Positions 43,796 through 53,944 of a stretch of 64,000 nt of DNA are shown in pieces. The stretch's first letter is position 1. The number at the start of each line of letters is the position of its first letter. The notes beneath the pieces are model-generated. The model was not told the DNA's origin, did no database searches, and worked only from the letters and a program-made list of their open reading frames with translations. The translations under genes and the position numbers were made by a program. The stretch is from Cellulomonas sp. APG4 (lineage in GTDB: Bacteria; Actinomycetota; Actinomycetes; Actinomycetales; Cellulomonadaceae), in assembly GCF_009996735.1 (NCBI RefSeq), contig NZ_JAACYI010000014.1:35685-99684 (forward strand), written 5' to 3'.

Positions 43796-45624
43796 CGGCG
43801 GGCCACCAGCCCGCGCGACGGACGGCCGCTGAGGCCGGCGCGCCCTCGGGCGTCGCCAGCCCGTCGCCCGCCGCGGCCTCGCACCTCTCGCCGGCGTTCC
43901 CGGCGCGTGCCCCGTGGGGCACCGCCCACAAGCTTCGCGCGTGGCAGGCCGCGGCGCTCGAGGCCTACGAGCAGCGCCAGCCGCGCGACTTCCTCGCCGT
44001 CGCGACCCCGGGCGCGGGGAAGACGACGTTCGCGCTGCGGGTCGCGACGGACCTCATCGCGCGCGGCGTGGTGCGCCGCGTCACGGTCGTCGCCCCCACG
44101 GAGCACCTCAAGCGTCAGTGGGCCGACGCCGCGGCGCGCGTGGGCGTGCACCTGGACCCTGCGTTCCGCAACAGCCAGGGACGGCACGGCTCCCACTTCG
44201 ACGGCGTCGCGCTCACCTACGCGCAGGTGGCGTCCAAGCCGGCGCTGCACGCGGCCCGCACGGCCGCGGCGCCCACGCTCGTGATCCTCGACGAGATCCA
44301 CCACGGCGGCGACGCGCTCTCGTGGGGAGACGCGGTGCGTGAGGCGTTCGAGGGCGCCACGCGCCGCCTCGCGCTCACGGGCACGCCGTTCCGCTCGGAC
44401 ACCGCGCCCATCCCGTTCGTCAGCTACGCCCCCGGGCCCGACGGCATCCGACGCTCGGCGGCGGACTACACCTACGGCTACGGCGACGCGCTGCGCGACG
44501 GCGTCGTCCGCCCCGTGCTCTTCCACTCCTACAGCGGCCAGATGCGCTGGCGCACGCGCGCGGGGGACGAGGTCAGTGCGCGCCTGGGCGAGGACCTGAC
44601 GAAGGACATGACGGCGCAGGCCTGGCGTACCGCGCTCGACCCGAACGGCGAGTGGGTGCCGTCGGTGCTCGCCGCGGCGGACAAGCGCCTGTCCGAGGTG
44701 CGCCGCGCGGTGCCCGACGCGGGTGGCCTGGTGATCGCGACCGACCAGGCCGACGCGCGTGCCTACGCGGCCCACCTGCGCGCGGTCACGGGCGAGCCGG
44801 CGACGGTCGTGCTGTCCGACGACGACGGCGCGTCCGAGCGCATCGAGCAGTTCTCGGCAGGCACCAGCCGGTGGATGGTCGCCGTGCGCATGGTCTCCGA
44901 GGGCGTCGACGTGCCGCGGCTCGCCGTCGGGGTCTACGCCACGTCGACCGCCACCCCGCTGTTCTTCGCACAGGCCGTGGGGCGGTTCGTGCGTGTGCGA
45001 CGCCGCGGCGAGACCGCCTCGGTGTTCCTGCCGAGCGTGCCGCAGCTGCTCGCGCTCGCGGCGACGCTTGAGCTCGAGCGCGACCACGCCCTCGACCGCC
45101 CGACCACGGACGACGACGACGCGACCACCCCGGAGGACCTGCTGCTCGCGGCGGCCAACCGCGAGGAGAAGGCGTCGGACTCCCTCTCCGACGGCGCGCA
45201 GGGCACCTTCGAGGCGCTCGACGCCCAGGCGTCGTTCGACCGCGTGCTGTTCGACGGCGGTGAGTTCGGCACGGGCGGCGAGGTGGGCTCGGAGGAGGAG
45301 CTCGACTTCCTCGGCCTGCCGGGCCTGCTCGACGCCGACCAGGTGAGCCATCTGCTGCGCCAGCGGCAGGCCGACCACGTGCGGCGCGGCAAGGCCCGCG
45401 AGAGGGCGCCGGAGCCCGCGGTCGACCACCGCCGCCTCGCCGAGCTGCGCAAGGAGCTCAACGCGCTGGTCGGGGCGTGGGCGCGGCGCAGCGGTCAGCC
45501 GCACGGCTCGGTGCACACCGAGCTGCGGCGCAGGTGCGGCGGGCCTGAGGTCGCGCTCGCGACGGCCGAGCAGCTCGAGGCGCGCACGGCTCTGGTGCGG
45601 GACTGGTTCGTGGGCCGCCGCTGA
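43792..45624 (+). CDS. DEAD/DEAH-box helicase
   Basis: A 610-residue SF2 helicase. Motif I is ATPGAGKTTFAL at about 73-84, motif II is ILDEIHHGG near 165, motif III LTGTPFRSD, motif V/VI MVSEGVDVPRLAV and QAVGRFVRVRR. The C-terminal part is acidic and contains a conserved QLEARTALVRDWF tail. It is likely to act on DNA or RNA. GTG 43792 overlaps the DUF3039 stop; such DUF3039-helicase pairs are conserved in actinobacteria. Confidence 0.92.
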   Translation: MTAGHQPARRTAAEAGAPSGVASPSPAAASHLSPAFPARAPWGTAHKLRAWQAAALEAYEQRQPRDFLAVATPGAGKTTFALRVATDLIARGVVRRVTVVAPTEHLKRQWADAAARVGVHLDPAFRNSQGRHGSHFDGVALTYAQVASKPALHAARTAAAPTLVILDEIHHGGDALSWGDAVREAFEGATRRLALTGTPFRSDTAPIPFVSYAPGPDGIRRSAADYTYGYGDALRDGVVRPVLFHSYSGQMRWRTRAGDEVSARLGEDLTKDMTAQAWRTALDPNGEWVPSVLAAADKRLSEVRRAVPDAGGLVIATDQADARAYAAHLRAVTGEPATVVLSDDDGASERIEQFSAGTSRWMVAVRMVSEGVDVPRLAVGVYATSTATPLFFAQAVGRFVRVRRRGETASVFLPSVPQLLALAATLELERDHALDRPTTDDDDATTPEDLLLAAANREEKASDSLSDGAQGTFEALDAQASFDRVLFDGGEFGTGGEVGSEEELDFLGLPGLLDADQVSHLLRQRQADHVRRGKARERAPEPAVDHRRLAELRKELNALVGAWARRSGQPHGSVHTELRRRCGGPEVALATAEQLEARTALVRDWFVGRR

Positions 45625-45782
45625 ACGGTCGTCCGGCCCGGTGCGCGCCGCTTGTACCAGGAAAGAACGACCTCCGCGCGACTTGGTGCTTCCGGATGCG
45701 GGGTGCGCAGACCCCTGCCACGCTCGTCGCAACGAGCACCGGAACGTACCCCCTCCCCGGTGCAGGACAGAAAGGGCTCCAC

Positions 45783-45938
45783 ATGCCTACCTGGTTGATC
45801 ATCCTGCTGGTCGGCGTCGTACTGCTGATCCTCGGTGTGGCTGTCGAGGCCGCGCAGTTCCTCATCTGGCTCGGCGTCATCGTGCTCGTCGTGAGCCTCA
45901 TCCTCGGCTTCGTGGGCCGCGGCAAGTCACGCGTGTAG
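45783..45938 (+). CDS. Small two-helix membrane protein
   Basis: A 51-residue protein of two hydrophobic helices (LIILLVGVVLLILGVAV and FLIWLGVIVLVVSLILGFV) and a basic tail (GRGKSRV). ATG 45783 has AAAGGG upstream at good spacing. Similar small integral proteins are common in actinobacteria; function unknown. It precedes a strong hairpin and ends convergent with pncB. Confidence 0.8.
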   Translation: MPTWLIILLVGVVLLILGVAVEAAQFLIWLGVIVLVVSLILGFVGRGKSRV

Positions 45939-45949
45939 ACGCCTGCGGG

Positions 45950-45985
45950 CAGGACCCCGGGAGCGCTCGGCGCCCCGGGGTCCTG
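45950..45985. terminator. Bidirectional terminator
   Basis: CAGGACCCCGG (45950-45960) pairs with CCGGGGTCCTG (45975-45985), loop of 14 bases. It lies between the small membrane protein and the convergent pncB gene, serving both. Confidence 0.8.
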
Positions 45986-46031
45986 TCATGTCCGGCCCCG
46001 TTCACCACGGGCACGGCCCGCACGCCCGGGC

Positions 46032-47426
46032 TCAGGCGTCGTCGAGCCGCACGTGCACCGTGTCGAGCGCGGGGTCGCCGGCCGAGAGCCTGCGCGCCCC
46101 GCGTGGCAGCTCGGCCCGCGAGGCCTCGTGCCGCTCGACGGCGAGGTTCACCCCCGGCGCGCCGGTCCAGCGGGTGTCGACCGCGCCCTCGACCACCAGC
46201 GGCACGTGCAGGGCGCGCAGGTCGGCGGTCTGCGGCGCCCAGGTCGCGACCGAGTGGTCGGGCCCTGAGACCACGACCTCCTCGACCGCGCGGCCGTCGT
46301 CGCCGAGCCGCCGCGCCGCCGCCTTGCGTCCTCCGCTGCTCGTCTTGCTCGCCGAGGCCTTCGCGACCGGCTCGAGGCTTCCGTCGCGTCCCTCGCGCGC
46401 GACCAGCTTGTAGACCATCCCGCAGGTGGGCGCGCCCGAGCCGGTGACGACCGAGGTGCCGACGCCGTAGGAGTCGACGGGCGCCACCGCGAGACCCGCG
46501 ATGGCGTGCTCGTCGAGGTCGGAGCTCACCACGATGCGGGTGCCCGTGGCCCCGAGGGCGTCGAGCTGGGCGCGCACCTCGTGCGCGAGGGTCGGCAGGT
46601 CGCCCGAGTCGAGCCGCACGGCCCCGAGGCCCGTCCCGGCGGCCGCGACGGCGTGCTCGACGCCGCGCGCGACGTCGTAGGTGTCGACCAGCAGGGTCGT
46701 CCCCGCACCCTGGGCGGCCACCTGCGCGGCGAAGGCGGACGGCTCGTCGTCGTGCAGGAGCGTGTACGAGTGCGCGGCCGTCCCGATCGTGGGGACCCCG
46801 TAGCGCCGCCCCGCCTCGAGGTTGGACGTGCCCGCGAAGCCGGCCACGACGGCGGCCCGTGCCGCGGCCACGGCGGCCTGCTCGTGCGCACGGCGGCCGC
46901 CCATCTCCAGGCACGGCCGGTCGACGGCGGCGCTCGTCATCCGCGAGGCCGCCGAGGCGACCGCCGAGTCGTAGTTGAGCACCGAGAGCGCGAGGGTCTC
47001 GAGCAGCACGGCCTCGGCGAACGTCCCCTCGACCACCAGCACCGGAGAGCCCGGGAAGAAGCACTCGCCCTCGGCGTAGCCCACCACGTTGCCGCTGAAC
47101 CGGTAGTCGGCGAGGAACCGCAGCGTGGGCCGGTCCACCACGCCGTGCCGCGACAGGTAGCGCAGCTCGGCCTCGGTGAAGCGGAAGTCCGCGATCGCCT
47201 CGAGCAGCCGGCCGGTCCCCGCGACCACGCCGTAGCGGCGACCGAGCGGGAGGCGACGCGTGAACACCTCGAACACGCAGTGCCGATGTGCGGTGCCGTC
47301 GGCGAGCGCCGCCTGGAGCATCGTGAGCTCGTAGCGGTCGGTCAGCAGCGCGGTCGAGGCGCGCTCGCGCTCGGCCGGGAGGAGGCTGACAGAGGTGGCC
47401 GACGGCGAGGGCAGCTCTGCGCTCAT
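46032..47426 (-). CDS. pncB: Nicotinate phosphoribosyltransferase
   Basis: A 464-residue enzyme converting nicotinate and PRPP to nicotinate mononucleotide in NAD salvage. TDRYELTMLQAAL at the start, the FEVFTRRLP segment, GTSNLEAGRRYGVPTIGTAAHS, and VRLDSGDLPTLA with the phosphate-binding loop are conserved. Start ATG 47426 is chosen because the upstream reading is Arg-rich and the family starts near there; the ribosome site is weak. It is divergent from clpS. Confidence 0.94.
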   Translation of the reverse strand: MSAELPSPSATSVSLLPAERERASTALLTDRYELTMLQAALADGTAHRHCVFEVFTRRLPLGRRYGVVAGTGRLLEAIADFRFTEAELRYLSRHGVVDRPTLRFLADYRFSGNVVGYAEGECFFPGSPVLVVEGTFAEAVLLETLALSVLNYDSAVASAASRMTSAAVDRPCLEMGGRRAHEQAAVAAARAAVVAGFAGTSNLEAGRRYGVPTIGTAAHSYTLLHDDEPSAFAAQVAAQGAGTTLLVDTYDVARGVEHAVAAAGTGLGAVRLDSGDLPTLAHEVRAQLDALGATGTRIVVSSDLDEHAIAGLAVAPVDSYGVGTSVVTGSGAPTCGMVYKLVAREGRDGSLEPVAKASASKTSSGGRKAAARRLGDDGRAVEEVVVSGPDHSVATWAPQTADLRALHVPLVVEGAVDTRWTGAPGVNLAVERHEASRAELPRGARRLSAGDPALDTVHVRLDDA

Positions 47427-47491
47427 GAGGGGAACAGTAGGGGCAGCCCGCCCGCCGCGCCCACCGCGGCCGCGCTGCCTACAGTGGACGC

Positions 47492-47827
47492 GTGCGCATC
47501 TCACGCCCCGCGACGGCGACGGTCGGGCCCACCGGTGCCCCCGCCCCGGTGCGCGACGTGCGCGCGGAGGAGCGCCCGGCCGAGCGCGGTCCCGACGGCT
47601 GGTCGACGGTGGTCTGGAACGACCCGGTGAACCTCATGAGCTACGTCACCTACGTGTTCCGGACCTACTTCGGCTACCCCCAGGCCACCGCGGAACGCCT
47701 CATGCGCCAGGTCCACACCGAGGGCCGTGCGACCGTCTCGCGCGGCAACCGCGAGCAGATGGAGGCCGACGTCCAGGCGATGCACGGCTTCGGGCTGTGG
47801 GCCACGGTGCAGGCGGCCGAGCGCTGA
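47492..47827 (+). CDS. clpS: ClpS protease adaptor
   Basis: A 111-residue N-end-rule adaptor for ClpAP/ClpCP. The core after a 35-residue variable N-terminus contains WSTVVWNDPVNLMSYVTYVF and a helical region MRQVHTEGRATVSRGNREQMEADV. The ND-x(n)-M residues form the N-degron pocket. GTG 47492 was chosen as the first start. It shares one base with the next gene (DUF2017), a conserved actinobacterial arrangement. Confidence 0.94.
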   Translation: MRISRPATATVGPTGAPAPVRDVRAEERPAERGPDGWSTVVWNDPVNLMSYVTYVFRTYFGYPQATAERLMRQVHTEGRATVSRGNREQMEADVQAMHGFGLWATVQAAER

Positions 47828-48450
47828 TGCGGGGCTTCCGACCCGAGGACGGTGCGGGGTTCGTCGCGCTGCTCGACCCGACCGAGCGCGTCGTCCTGCT
47901 CGACGTGGTCGACGAGGTGCTCGCGCTCGTAGGAGCTGACGCGCCGGGCGGCGGCATCCCCGAGGACGTCCCGGACGACCCGCTCGCCTCGGTGCGCGTG
48001 AGCCAGGGACCCGTGACCCCGCCGTGGGATCCCGCGCTGCGGCGTCTGCTGCCCGACGCGTCCCGGGAGGACACCGAGCTCGCGGCCGAGTTCCGCCGGC
48101 TCACCGAGGCGGACCTGCGCGTCACCAAGCACCGGAACCTGCTGCGGCTGCGTGCGGCCCTCGAGGGCGCGCGCCCCGAGCTGGTGGTGGTCGCGAGCGA
48201 GGCCGAGCAGGTGGCCGCCGCGCTCACCGACCTGCGCTTGGTCGCGTCCGAGCGGCTCGGGGTGCGCACGGACGCCGACGCCGACGCGCTGTACGACCTC
48301 GTCGGCCGCGAGCACGACGACGACCCGGACGACTCGGAGGTGTCCCAGCGCTTCCTCGCGACGGTCTACGTGGTGCTGAGCCTGCTGCAGGAGTCGCTCG
48401 TGGACCTCATGCTCGCCGGGCTCACGGAGGGGACCGCACCGCCGCCGTGA
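47827..48450 (+). CDS. DUF2017 family protein
   Basis: A 207-residue cytosolic protein ([28 protein letters not shown], then [18 protein letters not shown]). It lies between clpS and murI in actinobacteria and shares a one-base overlap with clpS. Function unknown; a role with ClpS is inferred from synteny only. Confidence 0.88.
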   Translation: MRGFRPEDGAGFVALLDPTERVVLLDVVDEVLALVGADAPGGGIPEDVPDDPLASVRVSQGPVTPPWDPALRRLLPDASREDTELAAEFRRLTEADLRVTKHRNLLRLRAALEGARPELVVVASEAEQVAAALTDLRLVASERLGVRTDADADALYDLVGREHDDDPDDSEVSQRFLATVYVVLSLLQESLVDLMLAGLTEGTAPPP

Positions 48451-48509
48451 GGCGGACGTCACCCCGGTCCGGGCAGGAGCGGGGTGACGTCCGGTCTAGG
48501 CTCGGGCGC

Positions 48510-49325
48510 GTGAACGACGCCCCCATCGGCATCTTCGACTCCGGTGTCGGCGGTCTGACGGTCGCCCGGGCCGTGCTCGACCAGCTGCCCCACGAGTCGG
48601 TCCTCTACATCGGCGACACCGCGAACGCGCCCTACGGCCCCAAGCCCCTCGCGGCCGTGCGCGCCCACGCCCTCGAGGTGATGGACGACCTGGTCGACGC
48701 GGGCGTCAAGATGCTCGTGATCGCGTGCAACAGCGCCTCGGCCGCCGTCCTGCGCGACGCCCGCGAGCGCTACACGCAGCGTCGCGGCCTGCCCGTGGTC
48801 GAGGTGATCCTGCCCGCCGCCCGGCGTGCGGCCGCGGCCACCCGCAGCGGCCGGGTGGGGGTGATCGGCACGCGTGCGACGGTCGGGTCGCGCGCGTACG
48901 ACGACGCCTTCGCGGTCGCGTCGGGCATCGAGCTCACCTCGCAGGCGTGCCCGGGCTTCGTCGAGCTGGTCGAGGCCGGTACGACGTCGGGCCCCGAGGC
49001 CCTCGCCGTCGCGCGCGAGTCCCTGGCCCCGGTGGTCGAGGCCGGCGTCGACACGCTCGTGCTCGGCTGCACCCACTACCCGCTGCTGACCGGCGTCATC
49101 TCCTACGTCATGGGTGACCAGGTGACGCTCGTCTCGTCCGCCGAGGAGACGGCGAAGGACGTGTACCGCACGCTCGTGGCGCACGGGCTCGAGCGTGACC
49201 CGTCGCTGGGGCCGCCCGAGCACCGGTTCCTCGCGACAGGCGACGCCGCGTCGTTCCAGACCCTCGCGCGGCGCTTCCTGGGCCCCGAGGTGCTGTCCGT
49301 CGAGCCCGCGGCGAGCCTGCGGTGA
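48510..49325 (+). CDS. murI: Glutamate racemase
   Basis: A 271-residue enzyme making D-glutamate for peptidoglycan. The two catalytic cysteines are in VIACNSASA and [27 protein letters not shown] and [11 protein letters not shown] bind substrate. GTG 48510 begins the FDSGVGG domain, with the coupled stop shared with the MBL gene (GTGA). It is part of the murI-MBL-rph-rdgB set found widely in actinobacteria. Confidence 0.96.
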   Translation: MNDAPIGIFDSGVGGLTVARAVLDQLPHESVLYIGDTANAPYGPKPLAAVRAHALEVMDDLVDAGVKMLVIACNSASAAVLRDARERYTQRRGLPVVEVILPAARRAAAATRSGRVGVIGTRATVGSRAYDDAFAVASGIELTSQACPGFVELVEAGTTSGPEALAVARESLAPVVEAGVDTLVLGCTHYPLLTGVISYVMGDQVTLVSSAEETAKDVYRTLVAHGLERDPSLGPPEHRFLATGDAASFQTLARRFLGPEVLSVEPAASLR

Positions 49326-50113
49326 GGCTCACCGTGGTGGGCTGCGCGGGCTCGTTCCCCGGGCCGGACTCGGCCGCGTCGTGCTACCTGGTCGAGGCCG
49401 ACGACGCCTCGGGGCGTACGTGGCGCGTCGTGCTCGACCTGGGCAGCGGCGCGCTCGGGGTGCTCCAGCGGCACGTGGACCCTGCAGAGGTCGACCTGAT
49501 CGGGCTGTCGCACCTGCACCCCGACCACATGGCCGACCTGTGCGGCCTGTACGTGTTCCTCAAGTACCACCCCCGGGGTGGGCGGCCCCGTCGCGTCGTC
49601 GTGCACGGCCCGTTCGGTACGGCGTCGCGGATCGCCGACGCCTACGGGCTCGAGCCCGGTGAGAGCATGGGCGACCACCTCACGGTCCACACGTGGCAGC
49701 CGGGACACCCGGTCGCCGTCGGGCCGCTCACGCTCACGCCCGTGGCCGTCGAGCACCCCGTCCCGGCGTACGGCGTGCGGGTCGAGGGCCCGGCCGAGGA
49801 CGACCCGTCGCGTCGCGTGGTGCTCGCGTACACCGGGGACACGGATGCGTGCGCAGGGCTCGACGAGCTCGCGGCGGGCGCCGACGTGCTGCTCGCCGAG
49901 GCCGCGTTCGTCGAGGGCCGTGACGACGCGGTGCGCGGGATCCACCTGACCGGACGGCGTGCGGGGGAGGCGGCGGCCGGCGGGGCGGTGGGCCGGCTCG
50001 TGCTCACCCACCTCCCGGCCTGGAACGACGCCGCGGACGCCGTGACCGAGGCGCGCGAGGTGTACGCCGGGCCCATCGACGTCGCCGCGCCGGGCATGGT
50101 CGTCGCCCTCTGA
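49322..50113 (+). CDS. Metallo-beta-lactamase fold hydrolase
   Basis: A 263-residue MBL-fold protein. Its metal site is [10 protein letters not shown] (around 62-71), with further ligands in the Cys/His/Asp-rich middle ([10 protein letters not shown]) and a late histidine (LVLTHLPAW). Related proteins are annotated as cyclic phosphodiesterase or RNase Z-like. The GTG start overlaps murI by four bases. The nearest named relative is mycobacterial Rv1339 (CpdA-like), known to degrade cAMP; this match is from synteny. Confidence 0.87.
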   Translation: MRLTVVGCAGSFPGPDSAASCYLVEADDASGRTWRVVLDLGSGALGVLQRHVDPAEVDLIGLSHLHPDHMADLCGLYVFLKYHPRGGRPRRVVVHGPFGTASRIADAYGLEPGESMGDHLTVHTWQPGHPVAVGPLTLTPVAVEHPVPAYGVRVEGPAEDDPSRRVVLAYTGDTDACAGLDELAAGADVLLAEAAFVEGRDDAVRGIHLTGRRAGEAAAGGAVGRLVLTHLPAWNDAADAVTEAREVYAGPIDVAAPGMVVAL

Positions 50114-50187
50114 GACGCCCCCGGTCGCGGCCGACGGCGTCCGGACGGGAGCGGCCGGTGTCGCCGGGGTCGCCTAGGGTCGTCCCC

Positions 50188-50952
50188 ATGACCTCGACCT
50201 CCTCGACCACCGCCCGCGCCGACGGGCGACGCACCGACCAGCTGCGCCCCGTGACCTTCAGCCGGGGGTGGCTCGACGCCGCCGAGGGGAGCGTGCTCGT
50301 CGAGTTCGGCCGCACGCGTGTGCTGTGCGCGGCGTCGTTCACCGAGGGCGTGCCGCGCTGGAAGAAGGGCTCGGGCTCGGGCTGGGTCACGGCCGAGTAC
50401 GCGATGCTGCCGCGCTCGACCACCACGCGCTCGGACCGTGAGTCGGTCAAGGGCCGCGTGGGCGGGCGCACGCACGAGATCTCGCGTCTCATCGGCCGCT
50501 CGCTCCGCGCGGTGATCGACGTCAAGGCGCTGGGCGAGAACACGATCGTGCTCGACTGCGACGTGCTCCAGGCCGACGGCGGCACGCGCACCGCGGCCAT
50601 CACCGGTGCGTACGTCGCGCTCGCGGACGCGGTCGCGTGGGGCCAGCGCAGCGGGGCGATCCGCAGCCCCAAGCCGGTGCTGACGGACTCGGTGGCCGCC
50701 GTGAGCGTGGGGATCGTCGACGGCGTGCCGATGCTCGACCTGCCCTACGTCGAGGACGTCCGTGCCGACACGGACATGAACGTCGTCGCGACGGGCAGCG
50801 GCAGGTTCGTCGAGGTGCAGGGCACCGCCGAGCAGACGCCGTTCGACCGCGGCGAGCTCGACGTGCTGCTCGACCTGGCGCTCGCGGGCACGGGCGAGCT
50901 CACGCGTCTGCAGCAGGCGGCGCTCGCGGACGGCGACGGGCCGCACGCGTGA
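50188..50952 (+). CDS. rph: Ribonuclease PH
   Basis: A 254-residue phosphorolytic exoribonuclease that trims tRNA 3-prime ends. [40 protein letters not shown] and [18 protein letters not shown] are diagnostic. ATG 50188 starts just upstream of the conserved [11 protein letters not shown]. Its stop overlaps the rdgB start (GTGA). Confidence 0.97.
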   Translation: MTSTSSTTARADGRRTDQLRPVTFSRGWLDAAEGSVLVEFGRTRVLCAASFTEGVPRWKKGSGSGWVTAEYAMLPRSTTTRSDRESVKGRVGGRTHEISRLIGRSLRAVIDVKALGENTIVLDCDVLQADGGTRTAAITGAYVALADAVAWGQRSGAIRSPKPVLTDSVAAVSVGIVDGVPMLDLPYVEDVRADTDMNVVATGSGRFVEVQGTAEQTPFDRGELDVLLDLALAGTGELTRLQQAALADGDGPHA

Positions 50953-51587
50953 CCGTGCGCCTCGTCCTCGCGACGCACAACCGGCACAAGCTCGGTGAGC
51001 TGCGTGCGATCCTCGCGCCGCTCGTGCCGGGCCTGGACCCGGCGGACGTGGTGAGCGCGGCCGACGTCGGCGCGCCGCCACCCGTCGAGGACGGTGTCAC
51101 CTTCGCCGAGAACGCGCTGATCAAGGCACGCGCGCTCGCGGCCGCGACGGGCGCGCCCGCCGTCGCGGACGACTCGGGCCTCGCGGTCGACGTGCTCGGG
51201 GGAGCGCCCGGCGTCTTCTCGGCCCGCTGGGCGGGCCGCCACGGCGACGACGTCGCGAACCTCGAGCTGCTGCTCGCGCAGCTCGCGGACGTCCCCGAGG
51301 TGCACCGCGCCGCGGGCTTCGTGTGCGCGGCCGCCCTCGTCACGCCCGGTGGCCACGAGCACGTCGAGATCGGCCACATGCGTGGTGTCCTCGCGACGGC
51401 GCCGCGCGGGTCGCACGGCTTCGGCTACGACCCGATCCTCGTGCCCGACGCGCAGCCCACCCGGGCCGGGGAGCAGCGGCTCACGAGTGCCGAGCTCACG
51501 CCCGAGGAGAAGAACGCGGTCTCCCACCGCGGGGCCGCCATGCGAGCGCTCGCGCCGCACGTGGCCGCCGCGCTGGGGGCCGGCTGA
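50949..51587 (+). CDS. rdgB: Non-canonical purine NTP pyrophosphatase
   Basis: A 212-residue HAM1 family enzyme hydrolysing dITP and XTP to the monophosphate, protecting [49 protein letters not shown] and [10 protein letters not shown] are the conserved motifs. GTG 50949 overlaps rph by four bases. Length is standard. Confidence 0.97.
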   Translation: MTVRLVLATHNRHKLGELRAILAPLVPGLDPADVVSAADVGAPPPVEDGVTFAENALIKARALAAATGAPAVADDSGLAVDVLGGAPGVFSARWAGRHGDDVANLELLLAQLADVPEVHRAAGFVCAAALVTPGGHEHVEIGHMRGVLATAPRGSHGFGYDPILVPDAQPTRAGEQRLTSAELTPEEKNAVSHRGAAMRALAPHVAAALGAG

Positions 51588-51590
51588 GTC

Positions 51591-53267
51591 ATGCCTGGTG
51601 CTGCGCTCGGGAGCGGCTCGACCTCACCCGTGGGGCACGTCGCCGCGCGCGACCTCGCCGTCGGCTACCCCGGCCGCACGGTGCTCAGCGGCGTCACGTT
51701 CACGGCGTCGGCCGGTGACCGCATCGGCCTCGTCGGCGAGAACGGGACCGGCAAGTCGACGCTGCTGCGAGCCCTCGCCGGACGGCACGCGCCGGCCTCG
51801 GGTGAGGTGCGCCGCGTCGGGACGCTCGCGCACGTCGAGCAGGACCTCGACGTGCCCGAGGACGCGACCGTGGGCGACCTCGTGGAGGACGCGCTCGCCG
51901 AGGCACGTGCGGTCGCGCGCGAGCTCGAGGCCGCGACCGCCGCGGTCGACGCGCTCGGGCGTGCCGGCGACGACGACGCCCCGGCACGTGAGCGGCTGAG
52001 CCGGGCGCTCGCCGCGGCCGAGCGGCTCTCGGTGTGGGACGCCGACCGGCGCGCCGACGAGGCCCTCGCGCGGCTGGGCGCGCCGCGTGACCTCGACCGC
52101 ACGCTCGCGAGCCTGTCGGTGGGGGAGCGCTACCGCGCGCGGCTCGCGTGCCGCCTGGCCGAGCGCGCGGACGTGCTCCTGCTCGACGAGCCGACCAACC
52201 ACCTCGACGCGTCAGCCGTCGAGCACCTCACGGGTGAGCTGCGGGCGTGGCCCGGGGCCGTGGTCATCGTCACGCACGACCGTCGGCTGCTCGACGACAT
52301 CATGACCGCGATCCTCGACCTCGACCCCTCGGTCGACGGAAGGCCCGCGCTGTACGGCGCCTCGAGCTACGCGGCCTACCGGTTCGCGCGCACGCAGGCG
52401 CTGCGGCGCTGGCGGCAGCGGTACGCCGCCGAGCAGAAGCGCCGGGCACGCCTGCTCGAGCGCCTCGACGCCTCCTACGAGGGCCTCTCCGACGAGTGGC
52501 GGCCGCCGAAGGGCAGCGACAAGCACCGCCGCGCCACCCGGGCGCGGATCCACGTCAAGGCCGCCGACCGGCTGGTCGAGCGTCTCGAGGCGGAGGCCGT
52601 CGAGGTGCCGCCGCCGCCCGCAGAGCTCGTGTTCCCCGACCTGCCCGCCCTGCCGCCGGGGCACGCCGTCGGGCACGTGCTGCTCGAGGTGCGCGGCCCG
52701 CACGTCCCGGGCCGGGTGGACCTGCCCGGCGTCCGCGTCGAGGTGCCGCCGTGCGGTCGTCTGCTGGTGACGGGACCCAACGGCGCTGGCAAGAGCACGC
52801 TGCTGGGCGTGCTCGCGGGTGCGATCCGGCCCGAGCGCGGCGTGCGCGACGTCGCGCCCGGGGTGCGCTTCGGCCTGCTCGCCCAGGGCGACGACCAGGG
52901 CCTCGACACCCGCACGGTCTTCGAGGCCTACGCCGCGCACGCGCTCGGGCTGCTCGAGGCCGGTGCGCTCGACCCCGAGCAGCTCGTGCCCGTGGCGGGT
53001 CTCGGCCTGCTCACCGAGGACGAGCTGGACCGGCCGCTCGTCGAGCTCTCGGTGGGCCAGCGACGCAGGTTCGCCCTCGCGCGGGCGCTGCTCGCCGCGC
53101 CCCACGTGCTGCTGCTCGACGAACCCACCAACCACCTGTCGGTCGCGCTGGTGGACGACCTGACGGACGCCCTGCGCGCGACCTCGGCCGCCGTCGTCGT
53201 CGCGACGCACGACCGCGCGCTGCTCGCCGACCTCGCGGACTGGCCGCGCCTCGACCTTGGCGCCTGA
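51591..53267 (+). CDS. ABC-F family ATPase
   Basis: A 558-residue protein with two ABC domains and no membrane helix. Walker A copies are GENGTGKST (about 50) and GPNGAGKST (about 398). Signatures are LSVGERYRARLACRLAER and LSVGQRRRFALARALL, Walker B are VLLLDEPTNHLD and HVLLLDEPTNHLS. The inter-domain linker (residues about 270-345, LERLDASYEGLSDEWRPPKG) is charged. Layout matches the TlrC/CarA/OleB-type ribosomal-protection proteins, so resistance to an exit-tunnel drug is possible. ATG 51591 lies 4 bases past rdgB. Confidence 0.9.
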   Translation: MPGAALGSGSTSPVGHVAARDLAVGYPGRTVLSGVTFTASAGDRIGLVGENGTGKSTLLRALAGRHAPASGEVRRVGTLAHVEQDLDVPEDATVGDLVEDALAEARAVARELEAATAAVDALGRAGDDDAPARERLSRALAAAERLSVWDADRRADEALARLGAPRDLDRTLASLSVGERYRARLACRLAERADVLLLDEPTNHLDASAVEHLTGELRAWPGAVVIVTHDRRLLDDIMTAILDLDPSVDGRPALYGASSYAAYRFARTQALRRWRQRYAAEQKRRARLLERLDASYEGLSDEWRPPKGSDKHRRATRARIHVKAADRLVERLEAEAVEVPPPPAELVFPDLPALPPGHAVGHVLLEVRGPHVPGRVDLPGVRVEVPPCGRLLVTGPNGAGKSTLLGVLAGAIRPERGVRDVAPGVRFGLLAQGDDQGLDTRTVFEAYAAHALGLLEAGALDPEQLVPVAGLGLLTEDELDRPLVELSVGQRRRFALARALLAAPHVLLLDEPTNHLSVALVDDLTDALRATSAAVVVATHDRALLADLADWPRLDLGA

Positions 53268-53273
53268 GGTTGC

Positions 53274-53831
53274 TCAGAACGTGGGCAGTCGGCCGACGTG
53301 CGCCATCGCCTGGCGCAGCAGGTAGCCCTGCCCACCCACCATCTCCACCTGGACCTGCTCGCCGCAGGCCTCCTCGGGCGTCATCCACGCGAGGTCGAGC
53401 GCGTCCTGCTGCGGCTCGCAGTCGCCGGACACGGGTACCACGTAGGCCATCGACACCGCGTGCTGGCGCGTGTCGTGGTACGGCGTGATCCCGGGGGTCG
53501 GGAAGTACTCGGCGACCGTGAACGGCTGGGGTGCGGCCGGGATCTGGGGGAGCGCGACCGGACCCAGGTCCTTCTCGATGTGGCGCAGCAGCGCGTCGCG
53601 GATGCGCTCGTGGAACATGACGCGGCCGGACACGAGCGCACGGGTCATGGTCCCGTCACGGCCCACCCGCAGCAGCAGGCCGACGGCGACCACGTCACCG
53701 CTCTCGTCGACCCGCACGGGCACCGCGTCGACGTACAGCATCGGCAGTCGCGCACGGACAGCGGCGAGCTCGGACTCGCTCAGCCAGCCGTCGGGCGTGG
53801 GCTCCTCGGGGAAGTCGGCGGTGTCCGTCAT
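53274..53831 (-). CDS. DUF4916/Nudix-like protein
   Basis: A 185-residue protein similar to DUF4916. A degenerate Nudix-box-like region GRVMFHERIRDALLRHIEKDLG is seen but lacks the REUxEE catalytic glutamates in the usual order. PGITPYHDTRQHAVSMAYVVPV and QDALDLAWMTPEEA are conserved in the family. Hydrolase activity is doubtful. ATG 53831 is the likely start, and the gene converges with the ABC-F gene. Confidence 0.85.
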   Translation of the reverse strand: MTDTADFPEEPTPDGWLSESELAAVRARLPMLYVDAVPVRVDESGDVVAVGLLLRVGRDGTMTRALVSGRVMFHERIRDALLRHIEKDLGPVALPQIPAAPQPFTVAEYFPTPGITPYHDTRQHAVSMAYVVPVSGDCEPQQDALDLAWMTPEEACGEQVQVEMVGGQGYLLRQAMAHVGRLPTF

Positions 53832-53944
53832 GGCCCCGAGCCTAAGGCGCACCCACGGAATACGACGGGCGCGCGGGCGTTGACGCACCCGAAGGGCCGC
53901 CGTGTGCGCGGCCGTCACCCGTGCCGCCGACGAGAGGAACCCCC

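Noticed and set aside
43729..45732. A 667-codon minus-strand open frame opposite the helicase.
   Set aside because: GC-rich third-position shadow; the helicase has all SF2 motifs on the plus strand.
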